NCBI RefSeq assembly: GCF_017875735.1 | Contig: NZ_JAGGMZ010000001.1 | Coordinates: forward strand, 3,348,001-3,412,000 | From: Arthrobacter sp. CAN_C5 | Lineage (GTDB): Bacteria > Actinomycetota > Actinomycetes > Actinomycetales > Micrococcaceae | DNA: 64,000 bases | Direction: 5' to 3' | In this document: positions 53,269 to 63,001 of the stretch, one piece after another | How the letters are laid out: each line of letters begins with the position of its first letter | How positions within the stretch are numbered: position 1 is the stretch's first letter | Translations under genes and position numbers: made by a program | Notes under the pieces: model-generated | The model's input: the letters and a program-made list of their open reading frames with translations, nothing else | What the model was told of the DNA's origin: nothing | Database searches by the model: none

Positions 53269-54493
53269 GTCCGGAGGAGCCGATTGCGCCCAGATTCGTC
53301 GTCCCACCTACCGACCCGACCGCCACTGTGCCGGTTGCCTCCCGCCCGAGATACCACCCTTTGGTGCGCTCAGCACCGTCGCCCGGCCTGATCTGCCAGC
53401 GGGTATCGCTCACCCGCACGAGGGGCCCCGTTGCTACGAGGTCGAGCGTTACTGGGAGAACAACGGTGTCGACGACCGTCCCACCACCCTGACATTCGTC
53501 ATTGACGAATCGGTCGAACTGGATGGAACCGGATGCGGTAGCCGATCCCAGCTTGCGCGCGATGGTCAGCACACCAGGACCTGACCCGACAACGAACTGC
53601 TCGCGAAAGCCGGTGGTGCCGTCACCACAGTCGATCAGCTCAACGGTGAGGCTCGACGCACTGACGGTCGTAGCTCGCTCCGGTGGGCTGGTGGTGCTGG
53701 CCTGCACAATCGCATCCTCGAAGACCACCCCGGGATTGCCGGTGAGCTCAAATTCGGCACTGTAATCTCCCCGCGCTCCGGTGCCGCCTGACGGCGCGAC
53801 CGGATCCGGCGCCACCGGGGCCTCTCCGTGGGTGCGCCGCTTTTCGACGGCGAATTTCAGGAACGCGGCGGGACTCCCGACCCCCACGATGAGCGAACCA
53901 ACGCTCAGGGTGCCGGTCCCATCTCGTGAAAAATCGTAGAATCGTCCGCTGGAACGGTCCGAGCCCGACGAGGTGGTTCCACCGATGCCCGTGAAGAACC
54001 TCGGCGTCGTCCCAGTCACCGTGATCTGGACGTCCTGGGCGCGCAGCACCGTGACCGACTCAGGTTCGCCGCACCCCGGGCTGGCCGTGACTGTCAGATC
54101 AACAATTGCGTGCCCGAAAGCCTGGTCCAGGCTGTGCCCGATGTCGAGCTCCACCGGGCCGGGCGCTCGCGCCTCCCGATCTTCGGTCTGGATCGTGGTG
54201 GTAGCGAAGTCCTCGCTCAGGTCCGGGCACGTGATCGTGGCCGCCCGGGACAGGAATACGTCGACCGATGCTTCGCCCCTGAAGTCTTGCCGGAATGAGA
54301 CGGCGCCAGCATAGGCTCCGTCCGTGTCCGGGATGAGGTTGACCGCCGCCTGGTAGTAGCGCAGGTCATCAGGTTTCGCACCCGCAGGCGGTGCCGCCGC
54401 TGCAGCCGGAGAGAGTGTCGGAGCAATGAGCCCCAACGCGATGACACACCCGATAAGTTGGCGCTGTATCCCCGTGCGTGGCTTCATGGCCAT
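53264..54493 (-). CDS. Secreted protein of unknown function
   Basis: The 409-residue precursor has a Sec signal peptide (MAMKPRTGIQRQL, hydrophobic GCVIALGLIAPTL, cut near AAAAAPPAGA). The mature part is beta-rich, with many Ser, Thr, Gly and Val and no anchor or recognised domain. Cys appear as ITCPDLS, PGCGEPES, LIDCGDG and NDECQGGG, suggesting disulfides, and the linker EAPVAPDPVAPSGGTGARG splits it into two halves. GGGAGGG upstream decides ATG 54493 over the in-frame ATG at 54541. It may be a surface or adhesion-type protein, but function cannot be given. Confidence 0.72.
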   Translation of the reverse strand: MAMKPRTGIQRQLIGCVIALGLIAPTLSPAAAAAPPAGAKPDDLRYYQAAVNLIPDTDGAYAGAVSFRQDFRGEASVDVFLSRAATITCPDLSEDFATTTIQTEDREARAPGPVELDIGHSLDQAFGHAIVDLTVTASPGCGEPESVTVLRAQDVQITVTGTTPRFFTGIGGTTSSGSDRSSGRFYDFSRDGTGTLSVGSLIVGVGSPAAFLKFAVEKRRTHGEAPVAPDPVAPSGGTGARGDYSAEFELTGNPGVVFEDAIVQASTTSPPERATTVSASSLTVELIDCGDGTTGFREQFVVGSGPGVLTIARKLGSATASGSIQFDRFVNDECQGGGTVVDTVVLPVTLDLVATGPLVRVSDTRWQIRPGDGAERTKGWYLGREATGTVAVGSVGGTTNLGAIGSSGP

Positions 54494-54686
54494 CTCCCTG
54501 CCCTCCCTCTGAATTTTACTCCCGGGAACGGCGTGAGTCACCGATCGCGGACAGCCAGTTTCACCGTCAGGTCAACGTCAGCTCACCCTCGGTTCAAGGT
54601 CAGGTTGACGTCGGTCCTGCGGGCCCGTTCAGCCGCCCCGCCGCACCACCGACCATTCGGTCGGTGGTGCGTGAGAGCATTAATCC

Positions 54687-57600
54687 ATGCCCCAGACCAG
54701 CTCCCCCATGATCGATGTCACCGACATCATCCGCATGGTGGGCGGCGCCTCATTTCAGCGGGGCCAGACCTACGCGAAACAGGGTGCGGTCACCCAACTG
54801 GCCTGGGACCCGTCGGCAAACACCCTGGACGCCAGGGTGCAGGGCAACTCCCCCGGTGCCTACCGCACCCGGCTTTTCCTCAGCGCGAAGGGCGACGGGC
54901 GTTACCACCTCAGGGACAGCTTCTGCAGTTGCCCCATCAGCCTCGACTGCAAGCACGTCGCCGCCACGGCCCTGCAGAGCAACACCGAGCACCTGCTCTC
55001 CCGGCAAGAGCTCACCGCGCCGGTCCGAAAATCTGCCCCGCAGGGGTGGCAGAGCTCGCTTTCTGGACTCATCAACCCGCCGACCGATGAGGTCACAGGA
55101 CCGGTCACCGCCCGCACACCGTTGGCGCTCCAGTTTGAGTTGCGCTCCGTCCAGGGCCTCCACACCGGTTGGCAGTCCACCCCGAAGACGCAGCGCCGGA
55201 CGGCGAAGCCGCAGCTCGGCGTGCGGCCGGTGATCCGCAACAGCAAGGGCAACTGGGTCAAGAACAACCTGTCGTGGGGCAGCATCAGCTATCAGACCTA
55301 CGGGATGCTCCTTGACCCGGACCAACACCGGTGGTTTTCCCAGTTCCCGTCCCTGCACCGGGGAACGGGTGTCAGTTACTTCGGCAACAACGACTCCTGG
55401 CTCTATCTGGAGGACTTCAGCAACCCCCTGTTGTGGCAGTTACTGAGGGAGGCGCAGCGCCTGGGTGTTGAGTTTGTTGCGTCCACGAAGGGGGTCGCAG
55501 TGGTCCTGGCCGGCAGCGCCACCCTGAAGCTCGATGCCACCACTACCGACGACCAACTGCGTCTCTGCCCGATTCTGGAAATCGACGGCCATCAGCACGC
55601 GCCGGAAACCGCGCAGCCAATCAGTACCCACGGCATCTATACGGTCCACCCGGGCAGCCCCACCCAGAGCACCATCATCACCCTGGCCCCCTCCGCCAAA
55701 CGGCTCACCGACCATGACATCGGGCTGCTGCTGCAGACAGCCCCGGTGGTCATCCCCGCCGCGGAAAGGCCCCTGTTCCTCGACAGTTTCTACCCGCGGC
55801 TCCGCCAGGCCATCGAAGTCATCAGCAGCGACGACTCGGTAACCTTCCCGGACATTGCCCCGCCCCTGTTGGTCCTGACGGCCCACTACACCTCCGGAGA
55901 CCGCCTGGAACTGGCCTGGGACTGGGAGTACCGGCTCGGCGAGGACACCACCCGCAAAGCCCTGCACCCCGAGCCGGGCGCCCAGGATTACCGGGACCCT
56001 GTGGTGGAGGAGGCGCTGCTCCGCACCGCGCGCGTCCACCTCGGAGCGACCCCCCTGGAGGCTCTCACCCTGGAGGACATGGGTGCCGTCGAGTTCACCG
56101 AAGACACCCTGCCGAAGCTCCTGGAACTCGACGGAATCCGCGTGGACGTCGTCGGCGAGCAGCCCAGCTATGAAGAGCTCACCGAACCTGCCCAACTGAC
56201 CATCACCACTGTGGAGACGGACAACCGCGACTGGTTTGACCTCGGGGTGCTGGTGACCGTCCAGGGGCGCAAGATCCCCTTCGACCATATTTTTCGGGCG
56301 CTGGCGCAGGGCAAGAAGAAGATCAAACTGGTGGACAACAGCTACCTCTCAATGAACCAGCCGGTCTTCGAGCAGCTGCGTGAGCTGATCGAAGAAGCCC
56401 GCGCGCTCAACGAGTGGGAGCCGGGCCTGAAGATCAGCCGCTACCAGGCGGGACTCTGGGCGGAGTTCGAGGACCTGGCCGAGGAGACGGAGGAGGCCCA
56501 GGGCTGGCGGGCCGCAGTCGCCGGGCTCAATGACCTGCAGGAAATCAGCCCCACCCCCGTACCGCCCACCCTGTTCGCAACCCTTCGCCCCTATCAACAG
56601 GACGGCTTCAACTGGCTCGCGTTCCTCTACCAGCACGGGCTCGGCGGTGTCCTCGGAGATGACATGGGGCTCGGCAAAACCCTGCAGGCCCTGGCACTGC
56701 TCACCCATGCGAAGGAACAGGGTGAGTCGAAGCCTTTCCTCGTCGTCGCACCCACCTCGGTGGTCCCCAACTGGGTATCCGAGGCGCACCGTTTTGCCCC
56801 CGGGCTCGCGGTGACCGGGGTCGCAGACACCCAGGCGAAAAGCGGCGTCGACCTGGCCACGCTGACGGCGGGGGCCGACGTCGTCGTGACCTCCTACACG
56901 CTGTTCCGGCTGGACTTCGAGGGGTACCAGTCGCAGGAATGGGCGGGGCTGATCCTCGACGAGGCCCAGTTCGTGAAGAACCGGACCGCGAAGGTGCACC
57001 TGTGCGCCAAGGAGTTCTCCGCGCCCTTCAAACTCGCCATCACCGGCACCCCGATGGAGAACAACCTGATGGAGCTGTGGTCGCTGTTCTCGATCACCGC
57101 TCCCGGCCTGTTCCCTTCGGCCCGCCGGTTCACCGAGGACTACCGGAACCCGATCGAGAAGTCAGCCAACACGGAGCGGCTTGCGCGCCTGCGCCGCAGG
57201 ATCCGGCCGCTGCTGATGCGGCGCACCAAGGAAGCGGTCGCCTCGGACCTGCCCCCGAAGCAGGAGCAGGTACTGGAGGTGGAACTGCATTCCCGGCACT
57301 GGAAGATCTACCAGACCCACCTGCAGCGCGAGCGGCAAAAATTGCTGGGCCTGATCGAGGACCTGGACCGCAACCGGATGATCGTCTTCAGGTCGCTGAC
57401 CCTGCTGCGAATGCTCAGCCTCGACGCGTCGCTGGTGGATCAGGCGTACGACGGCGTCCCCTCCGCCAAGCTCGACGTCCTGTTCGAGCAGCTCGAGGAT
57501 GTGGTGGCCGAGGGCCACCGGGCGCTGGTCTTCAGCCAGTTCACCTCCTTCCTGAAGAAAGCCGCAGAGAGGCTCGACGCCCAGGGCATCGCCTACAGCT

Positions 57601-57968
57601 ACCTTGACGGGTCCACCCTGCGCCGCGGCGACGTCATCAACAGGTTCAAGGACGGGGAGGCGCCCGTCTTCCTGATCAGCCTCAAGGCCGGCGGGTTCGG
57701 CCTGAACCTCACCGAGGCTGATTATGTGTTCCTGCTGGACCCTTGGTGGAACCCGGCTACCGAGGCGCAGGCCGTGGATCGTACCCACCGGATCGGTCAG
57801 ACCCGCAACGTCATGGTCTATCGGATGGTGGCGTCGGGAACCATCGAGGAGAAGGTGATGAAGCTCAAGGAACAGAAGGCCAAGCTCTTCAGCTCGGTGA
57901 TGGACGACGACGCCGTCTTCAGCTCAGCACTGACCGCCGACGACATCAGGGGGCTGCTGGAGGGCTAG
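54687..57968 (+). CDS. SWIM-zinc-finger SNF2-family helicase/translocase
   Basis: The 1093-residue protein has a SWIM zinc finger near the N-terminus (CSCPISLDCKH, about residues 80-90, CxCx6CxH). A long SNF2_assoc region follows (about 95-630), then an SF2/SNF2 ATPase: DDMGLGKTLQALALL (about 658-672), LDEAQFVKN (about 756-764), ITGTPMENNLMELWS, and a helicase C-terminal domain with VFSQFTSFLKK, GGFGLNLTEADYVFLLDPWWNPATEAQAVDRTHRIGQ (split parts, about 1008-1044). It probably remodels DNA-protein complexes; family members act in repair or transcription recycling. It lies 10 bp before the UvrA-like gene, so repair is the better guess. Confidence 0.9.
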   Translation: MPQTSSPMIDVTDIIRMVGGASFQRGQTYAKQGAVTQLAWDPSANTLDARVQGNSPGAYRTRLFLSAKGDGRYHLRDSFCSCPISLDCKHVAATALQSNTEHLLSRQELTAPVRKSAPQGWQSSLSGLINPPTDEVTGPVTARTPLALQFELRSVQGLHTGWQSTPKTQRRTAKPQLGVRPVIRNSKGNWVKNNLSWGSISYQTYGMLLDPDQHRWFSQFPSLHRGTGVSYFGNNDSWLYLEDFSNPLLWQLLREAQRLGVEFVASTKGVAVVLAGSATLKLDATTTDDQLRLCPILEIDGHQHAPETAQPISTHGIYTVHPGSPTQSTIITLAPSAKRLTDHDIGLLLQTAPVVIPAAERPLFLDSFYPRLRQAIEVISSDDSVTFPDIAPPLLVLTAHYTSGDRLELAWDWEYRLGEDTTRKALHPEPGAQDYRDPVVEEALLRTARVHLGATPLEALTLEDMGAVEFTEDTLPKLLELDGIRVDVVGEQPSYEELTEPAQLTITTVETDNRDWFDLGVLVTVQGRKIPFDHIFRALAQGKKKIKLVDNSYLSMNQPVFEQLRELIEEARALNEWEPGLKISRYQAGLWAEFEDLAEETEEAQGWRAAVAGLNDLQEISPTPVPPTLFATLRPYQQDGFNWLAFLYQHGLGGVLGDDMGLGKTLQALALLTHAKEQGESKPFLVVAPTSVVPNWVSEAHRFAPGLAVTGVADTQAKSGVDLATLTAGADVVVTSYTLFRLDFEGYQSQEWAGLILDEAQFVKNRTAKVHLCAKEFSAPFKLAITGTPMENNLMELWSLFSITAPGLFPSARRFTEDYRNPIEKSANTERLARLRRRIRPLLMRRTKEAVASDLPPKQEQVLEVELHSRHWKIYQTHLQRERQKLLGLIEDLDRNRMIVFRSLTLLRMLSLDASLVDQAYDGVPSAKLDVLFEQLEDVVAEGHRALVFSQFTSFLKKAAERLDAQGIAYSYLDGSTLRRGDVINRFKDGEAPVFLISLKAGGFGLNLTEADYVFLLDPWWNPATEAQAVDRTHRIGQTRNVMVYRMVASGTIEEKVMKLKEQKAKLFSSVMDDDAVFSSALTADDIRGLLEG

Positions 57969-57978
57969 AGTCGGAGGG

Positions 57979-60510
57979 GTGAGTCAACAACTATCAGCCG
58001 ATCTGCCCGCAACCTCCCCCCTGACCGGTTTTGTCCAGGTGAGGGGTGCCCGGGAAAACAACCTCCGCAACGTGAGCGTGGACGTCCCCCGGGACGCCAT
58101 CGTGGCCTTCACCGGCGTCTCCGGCTCAGGCAAATCCTCCCTGGCCTTCGGCACCATCTACGCCGAAGCCCAGCGCCGCTACTTCGAATCGGTGGCCCCC
58201 TACGCGCGGCGTCTGATCCAGCAGGGTTCCAACCCCCGGGTCGACGAGATCACCGGCCTGCCGCCCGCCGTCGCGCTGCAGCAGCGCCGCGGCACTCCCA
58301 GTTCCCGGTCAACCGTGGGTACCGTCACCACCCTCTCCAACTCCGTCCGGATGCTGTTCTCCCGCGCCGGCACCTACCCCGAGGGTGCCGAGTCCCTGGA
58401 CTCTGATTCGTTCTCCCCCAACACTGCCGCCGGCGCCTGCCCACAGTGCCACGGGTTGGGTATCGCCCACACGGTCAGCGAGGAATCCCTGGTCCCCGAT
58501 ACGTCGCTGACCATCCGCGATGGAGCGATCGCTGCCTGGCCCGGAGCCTGGCAGGGCAAGAATCTCCGCGATATCGTGCGTGAACTTGGTCACGACATCG
58601 ACACTCCGTGGGACCAGCTCCCCAGGGAGTCCCGCGATTGGATCCTGTTCACCGAGGAACAGCCGGTGGTGGAGGTCACCCCGCAGCGGGACCGGGTCGC
58701 CAAGCCCTACAAGGGCCGATTCTGGAGCGCGAAGAGCTACGTGCTCCACACCCTCGCCGACTCGTCCAGCCAGTCGATGCGCGAACGCGTCCTGCAGTTT
58801 ATGCACAGCGGCCCGTGCCCCCTCTGCGATGGCAGCGGGCTGCAGCAGGCAGCACTGGCGGTTACCTTCGCCGGCTACTCCATCGCCGAACTGACCGATG
58901 TGCCCCTCGCCGAGCTGGCAGCCATCGTCGAACCCACCGCCACCCTGCAGGGTGCAGGATCCAGCTCCCGTGCCCTGAGCTCCGGCGAGACCACGGAGGT
59001 GGCCGTCACCCTGACCAAGGACCTGCACCAGCGCGTCGGTGTCCTGCTGGATCTTGGCCTGGGCTACCTGAGCCTTCGCCGGCCCACGCCGACCCTCTCG
59101 CCCGGTGAGATGCAGCGGCTGCGCATTGCCACCCAGCTGCGGTCCGGCCTCTTCGGCGTCATCTACGTGCTCGATGAGCCATCGGCCGGGCTGCACCCCG
59201 CCGACGCCGAACCGCTGCTCGAAGTGCTGCAGCAGCTGAAGTCCTCCGGCAACTCGGTGTTTGTGGTGGAACATGACATGGACGTGGTCCGCAGCGCCGA
59301 CTGGGTGGTGGATGTGGGACCCAAGGCCGGCGAAGCCGGCGGTTCGGTCCTCTACAGCGGCGCCGTGTCCGGTCTCGCGGACGTCAAGGACTCGGTCACC
59401 AGGCCGTTCCTCTTCCCCGAGCAGGCTCCCCCGGCCGCCGACGCCGCGTTGCGAAAGCCGGACCGCTGGCTGAGCATGAACAACATCAGCCGCCACAACC
59501 TGCGGGGCCTCGACGCCACCATCCCGCTGAATGTGCTGACCGCCGTCACCGGTGTCTCCGGCTCCGGCAAGTCCACGCTCGTCTCCCAGGTGCTTGCCGA
59601 CGTCGTCAATGATTACCTGCACGCCGGTGTTCCGGCGGAGGACGCCGACGACGGCAGCGACCGCGACTGCGCACCGGGTGACCACATGACGGTGGGCCAC
59701 GTGGAGGGCCTCGACCTGATCGACCGGCTCGTCCGGGTGGACCAGCGCCCAATCGGCAGGACCCCCCGGTCCAACCTGGCCACCTACACGGGCCTGTTCG
59801 ACGCCGTCCGGAAGCTTTACGCCGGGACCGATGAGGCCAAGGCTCGCGGCTACGGGGCCGGACGGTTCTCGTTCAATGTGACCGGCGGCCGCTGTGAGAC
59901 GTGCCTGGGCGAAGGGTTCGTCTCGGTGGAGCTACTATTCCTGCCCGGCAGTTACGGGCCCTGCCCCACCTGCGACGGGTCACGCTACAACCCCGAGACA
60001 CTGGAGATCACCTACCGGGGCCGGACCATCGCCGAGGTCCTCAGGCTCACCGTGGACGCCGCCGCCGAGTTCCTCGCCGATGTCCCCGCTGCGGCGCGCA
60101 GCCTGACCACCCTCCGGCAGGTGGGGCTCGGCTACCTGCGGCTCGGCCAGCCAGCCACCGAGCTCTCCGGCGGCGAGGCACAGCGCATCAAGCTCGCCAC
60201 CGAACTGCAGCGTGCGCGCCGCGGGCACACCCTGTATGTGCTCGACGAGCCCACCACCGGGCTGCACCCCTCCGATGTGCAGCTGCTGTTGGCTCAGCTG
60301 AACAACCTGGTCGACGCCGGCAACACAGTGGTCGTCGTGGAACACGACATGGCAGTCATCGCCGCGGCTGACTGGGTGATCGACCTGGGGCCGTCCGGCG
60401 GGGACGAGGGTGGCCGGATTGTTGCAGCGGGGACGCCGTCGTCGGTTGCAAGTACTCCGGAAAGCCGGACCGCACCGTACCTCGCCCGGCGGTTGGCGAC
60501 CGCCGGGTAA
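57979..60510 (+). CDS. UvrA2-like ABC ATPase
   Basis: The 843-residue protein carries two UvrA-type ATPase modules: Walker A GVSGSGKSS (about residues 46-54) and GVSGSGKST (about 524-532), and zinc motifs CPQCHGLG (about 154), CPLCDGSG (about 280), CETCLGEG and CPTCDGSR (about 640-675). Signature LSGGEAQRIKLATELQ and LDEPTTGLHPSD are near the C-terminus. Housekeeping UvrA is about 940-970 residues and has a UvrB-binding domain that appears reduced here, as in UvrA2/DrrC-type proteins linked to drug or DNA-damage tolerance. GTG 57979 has GGAGG 4-8 bp upstream. It is co-transcribed with the SNF2-type helicase. Confidence 0.88.
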   Translation: MSQQLSADLPATSPLTGFVQVRGARENNLRNVSVDVPRDAIVAFTGVSGSGKSSLAFGTIYAEAQRRYFESVAPYARRLIQQGSNPRVDEITGLPPAVALQQRRGTPSSRSTVGTVTTLSNSVRMLFSRAGTYPEGAESLDSDSFSPNTAAGACPQCHGLGIAHTVSEESLVPDTSLTIRDGAIAAWPGAWQGKNLRDIVRELGHDIDTPWDQLPRESRDWILFTEEQPVVEVTPQRDRVAKPYKGRFWSAKSYVLHTLADSSSQSMRERVLQFMHSGPCPLCDGSGLQQAALAVTFAGYSIAELTDVPLAELAAIVEPTATLQGAGSSSRALSSGETTEVAVTLTKDLHQRVGVLLDLGLGYLSLRRPTPTLSPGEMQRLRIATQLRSGLFGVIYVLDEPSAGLHPADAEPLLEVLQQLKSSGNSVFVVEHDMDVVRSADWVVDVGPKAGEAGGSVLYSGAVSGLADVKDSVTRPFLFPEQAPPAADAALRKPDRWLSMNNISRHNLRGLDATIPLNVLTAVTGVSGSGKSTLVSQVLADVVNDYLHAGVPAEDADDGSDRDCAPGDHMTVGHVEGLDLIDRLVRVDQRPIGRTPRSNLATYTGLFDAVRKLYAGTDEAKARGYGAGRFSFNVTGGRCETCLGEGFVSVELLFLPGSYGPCPTCDGSRYNPETLEITYRGRTIAEVLRLTVDAAAEFLADVPAAARSLTTLRQVGLGYLRLGQPATELSGGEAQRIKLATELQRARRGHTLYVLDEPTTGLHPSDVQLLLAQLNNLVDAGNTVVVVEHDMAVIAAADWVIDLGPSGGDEGGRIVAAGTPSSVASTPESRTAPYLARRLATAG

Positions 60511-60555
60511 GGTCTCGGGGTGAAGGCTGCGGAGAGGCGGGCCAGGTCTGGCGGG

Positions 60556-60801
60556 CTAGCGGCGCGGGGCGCTGTAACTCTTCCTGCCTGCGGCGCTGGC
60601 AGTCGCGCCGATGTGGTTCCCTCGGGTCTGGTCCACCACGGGACCGGTTCCAGCGATTTCGCGGATCTGTTCGATGCCAGCGATGGCCTGCGACTTGGTC
60701 GGATAATACGTGGAGACGGCGACGAGCACTCCGTCGCCGGCCATGAGTTTGATCCGGTATCCACCGTCGTGCGCATCCACTATTTTGAAGTAGCCTGACA
60801 C
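60556..60801 (-). CDS. DUF1508/YegP-family protein
   Basis: The 81-residue protein has one DUF1508 repeat: GYFKIVDAHDGGYRIKLMAGDGVLVAVSTYY (split), KSQAIAGIEQIREIA (about residues 36-50). Usual family members have two such repeats; this has one and a short basic tail. The small alpha-beta protein is of unknown function. It is convergent with the UvrA-like gene (45 bp gap). Confidence 0.8.
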   Translation of the reverse strand: MSGYFKIVDAHDGGYRIKLMAGDGVLVAVSTYYPTKSQAIAGIEQIREIAGTGPVVDQTRGNHIGATASAAGRKSYSAPRR

Positions 60802-60954
60802 TTTCTTACCTCCTTGTAAGGAATGTCGTTACGGGTACCTTTCATAGTAAGCATCCTTAGCGCCGGTGGATATGGTGCGGGGTGTTATTTTCGCCGCCAT
60901 TTCAGGGTCTTTCGTCCTTTGTCTGGTTCTCTACCGGCGGTAAAATAGTAGTGC

Positions 60955-60979
60955 TGGCATGGGCAGCGATCCCATGCCA
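60955..60979 (+). promoter_or_regulatory. Hairpin in DUF4383 gene leader
   Basis: TGGCATGGG (60955-60963) and CCCATGCCA (60971-60979) form a perfect 9-bp stem with a 7-nt loop in the AT-richer 249-bp region before the DUF4383 gene. It could be an RNA leader element or a protein-binding site. Confidence 0.4.
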
Positions 60980-61050
60980 ACGGCCCTGTAGAAGCTCGGC
61001 GAATAGTTCCGCAGTATTTGGGGTTATTTTCTTGTTTCAAGGGAGGGGAG

Positions 61051-61521
61051 ATGACTACCGCATCACATCATGCACGTGACTTTCACGTGACCCACGAGCT
61101 CGTTCGTAGCGGCTCGATGGGATTGGGCGTGGTCTTTCTGCTTTTGGGCGTCCTGGCCTTCGTGCCGGGACTGACAACACAGTACGGTTCGCTGGCCCTC
61201 GCCAGCGAGTCAGAGGCATTACTCTTCGGCGTCTTCCAGGTGTCGATCCTGCTCAACATCGTCTATCTGCTGGTTGGAGCGGCCGGAATCATCATGAGTA
61301 GGGACAGTAGCGGCGCCCGCAACTTTCTGCTGGGAAGCGGCGCACTATTCCTGATCATGTGGATCTACGGCATGGTCATCGACCTGGGGTCGACGGCCAA
61401 CTTTCTGTCCTTCAACGCGGCAGGCAACTGGCTGCATCTGATCCTGGCGCTGATCGCCGGGGGCATCGCCCTCACTCACCTGGCGCGGACCCGTGGAGGT
61501 GGCCGATCAACCCACACCTAA
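61051..61521 (+). CDS. DUF4383 family membrane protein
   Basis: The 156-residue protein has four helices (about 25-45, 66-86, 98-118 and 128-147). MGLGVVFLLLGVLAFVPGLT and SILLNIVYLLVGAAGIIM match DUF4383, with NWLHLILALIAGGIAL in the last helix. GGGAGGGGAG before ATG 61051 is a strong RBS. Function unknown. It has a separate leader with a 9-bp hairpin and is followed by the formaldehyde dehydrogenase gene 190 bp downstream. Confidence 0.85.
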   Translation: MTTASHHARDFHVTHELVRSGSMGLGVVFLLLGVLAFVPGLTTQYGSLALASESEALLFGVFQVSILLNIVYLLVGAAGIIMSRDSSGARNFLLGSGALFLIMWIYGMVIDLGSTANFLSFNAAGNWLHLILALIAGGIALTHLARTRGGGRSTHT

Positions 61522-61711
61522 CCAGCGGCCTAGGGCCCAGATCATCAATGCTGCCTTGCGCCGGTTCTCTCCGCCGCAAGGCAACTTTGTGTGGGCTTCC
61601 ACCCAAAACCAATGCAACGTGAATGCAACCTTGGTGCAACCCGAATCGCGGTACGTTCACCCTGTGCCCCGTCACCGACGACAGGGCTGTTCGGAAACGG
61701 AAGGGAAGCTC

Positions 61712-62929
61712 ATGCCTGGAAACAAAGCCGTTGCTTACAAAGGACCCGGGAAAGTGGAGGTCATCGATATCGACTACCCCACCTTCGAGCTGCAGGATGG
61801 ACCAGGGGTGAACCCGGCCAATGTGGGCCGTAAGGTGCATCACGGTGTCATCCTCAAGACTGTTACGACGAATATCTGCGGCTCCGACCAACACATGGTT
61901 CGGGGCCGTACCACTGCCCCCTCCGATCTAGTGCTCGGCCATGAGATCACCGGTGAGGTGGTCGAGGTGGGCCGCGACGTCGAATTCATCAAAAAGGGCG
62001 ACATTTGCTCCGTGCCCTTCAACATCGCCTGTGGGCGCTGCCGGAACTGCAAGGAACGCAAGACCGGTATCTGCCTGAACGTGAACCCCGACCGTCCCGG
62101 AAGCGCCTACGGGTACGTGGACATGGGCGGCTGGGTCGGCGGGCAGGCCGAATACGTGCTGGTGCCCTATGCCGACTGGAACCTGTTGAAGTTCCCGGAC
62201 CGGGACCAGGCCCTGGAGAAAATCCTTGACCTGACCATGCTTTCGGACATCTTCCCCACGGGTTTCCACGGTGCAGTCACTTCAGGTGTGGGTGTCGGAT
62301 CCACCGTCTACGTTGCAGGTGCGGGACCTGTCGGCCTGGCAGCCGCCGTATCGGCTCAGCTGCTTGGCGCCGCCGTCGTCATCGTGGGCGATCTGAATGA
62401 GGAACGGCTGGCCCAGGCCCGCAGCTTCGGCTGCGAGACGGTCGACGTGTCAAAGGGCGATCCCAAGGACCAGGTCGAGCAGATTCTCGGCATCCCTGAA
62501 GTGGATTGCGGTGTGGATGCCGTGGGCTTCGAGGCTCGCGGTCACGGTGACGGCTCCGCCAAGGAGGCACCGGCAACGGTGCTGAACTCATTGATGGGCC
62601 TCACCGCCGCCGGCGGTGCGCTGGGCATCCCGGGGCTGTATGTGACGGGCGACCCGGGAGCGGTCGACGACGCCGCGAAGGTTGGTTCCCTGTCACTCAG
62701 CCTGGGAACCGGCTGGGCCAAGTCGTTGTCCTTCACCACCGGTCAGTGTCCGGTGATGAAGTACAACCGGGGCCTGATGATGGCGATCCTGCACGACAAG
62801 GTGCAGATTGCCAAGGCCGTCAACGCCAAGGCGATCAGCCTGACTGACGCTCCTCGCGGTTACGAGGAGTTCGACGCCGGGGCAGCCACGAAGTACGTGC
62901 TCGACCCCCACGGGTACGTTGCTGCGTAG
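61712..62929 (+). CDS. fdhA: Glutathione-independent formaldehyde dehydrogenase
   Basis: The 405-residue MDR enzyme closely follows the Pseudomonas FdhA pattern: NKAVAYKGPGKVEVIDIDYP at the N-terminus, catalytic zinc Cys in TNICGSDQHMV (about residue 52) and HE in LGHEITGEV (about 73-74), structural zinc lobe CGRCRNCKERKTGIC (about 109-123), NAD-binding AGAGPVGLAA (about 203-212). It oxidises formaldehyde to formate with tightly bound NAD+, without glutathione or mycothiol. GGAAGGGAAG before ATG 61712 decides the start. A hairpin terminator with TTTT follows. Confidence 0.92.
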   Translation: MPGNKAVAYKGPGKVEVIDIDYPTFELQDGPGVNPANVGRKVHHGVILKTVTTNICGSDQHMVRGRTTAPSDLVLGHEITGEVVEVGRDVEFIKKGDICSVPFNIACGRCRNCKERKTGICLNVNPDRPGSAYGYVDMGGWVGGQAEYVLVPYADWNLLKFPDRDQALEKILDLTMLSDIFPTGFHGAVTSGVGVGSTVYVAGAGPVGLAAAVSAQLLGAAVVIVGDLNEERLAQARSFGCETVDVSKGDPKDQVEQILGIPEVDCGVDAVGFEARGHGDGSAKEAPATVLNSLMGLTAAGGALGIPGLYVTGDPGAVDDAAKVGSLSLSLGTGWAKSLSFTTGQCPVMKYNRGLMMAILHDKVQIAKAVNAKAISLTDAPRGYEEFDAGAATKYVLDPHGYVAA

Positions 62930-62944
62930 CTGACACGGATGCGG

Positions 62945-62976
62945 ACCGCGGGCACCCCTGTGGTGCCCGCGGTTTT
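62945..62976 (+). terminator. Intrinsic terminator after fdhA
   Basis: ACCGCGGGCACC (62945-62956), 5-nt loop, GGTGCCCGCGGT (62962-62973), then TTT: a 12-bp GC-rich stem plus a short T-tract, 16 bp after the stop. Confidence 0.9.
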
Positions 62977-63001
62977 GCCCTGCCGCCCGGCCGGAGCACC
63001 C

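Noticed and set aside
54640-54690. PafBC/RecA-independent DNA-damage promoter before the SNF2 gene
   Set aside because: GGTCGGTG is present but the distance to any TAnnnT-like -10 is several bases too long.
58309-59700. Antisense frame of 463 codons inside the UvrA2-like gene
   Set aside because: No recognisable motif; the sense strand encodes intact ABC ATPase motifs over the same bases.
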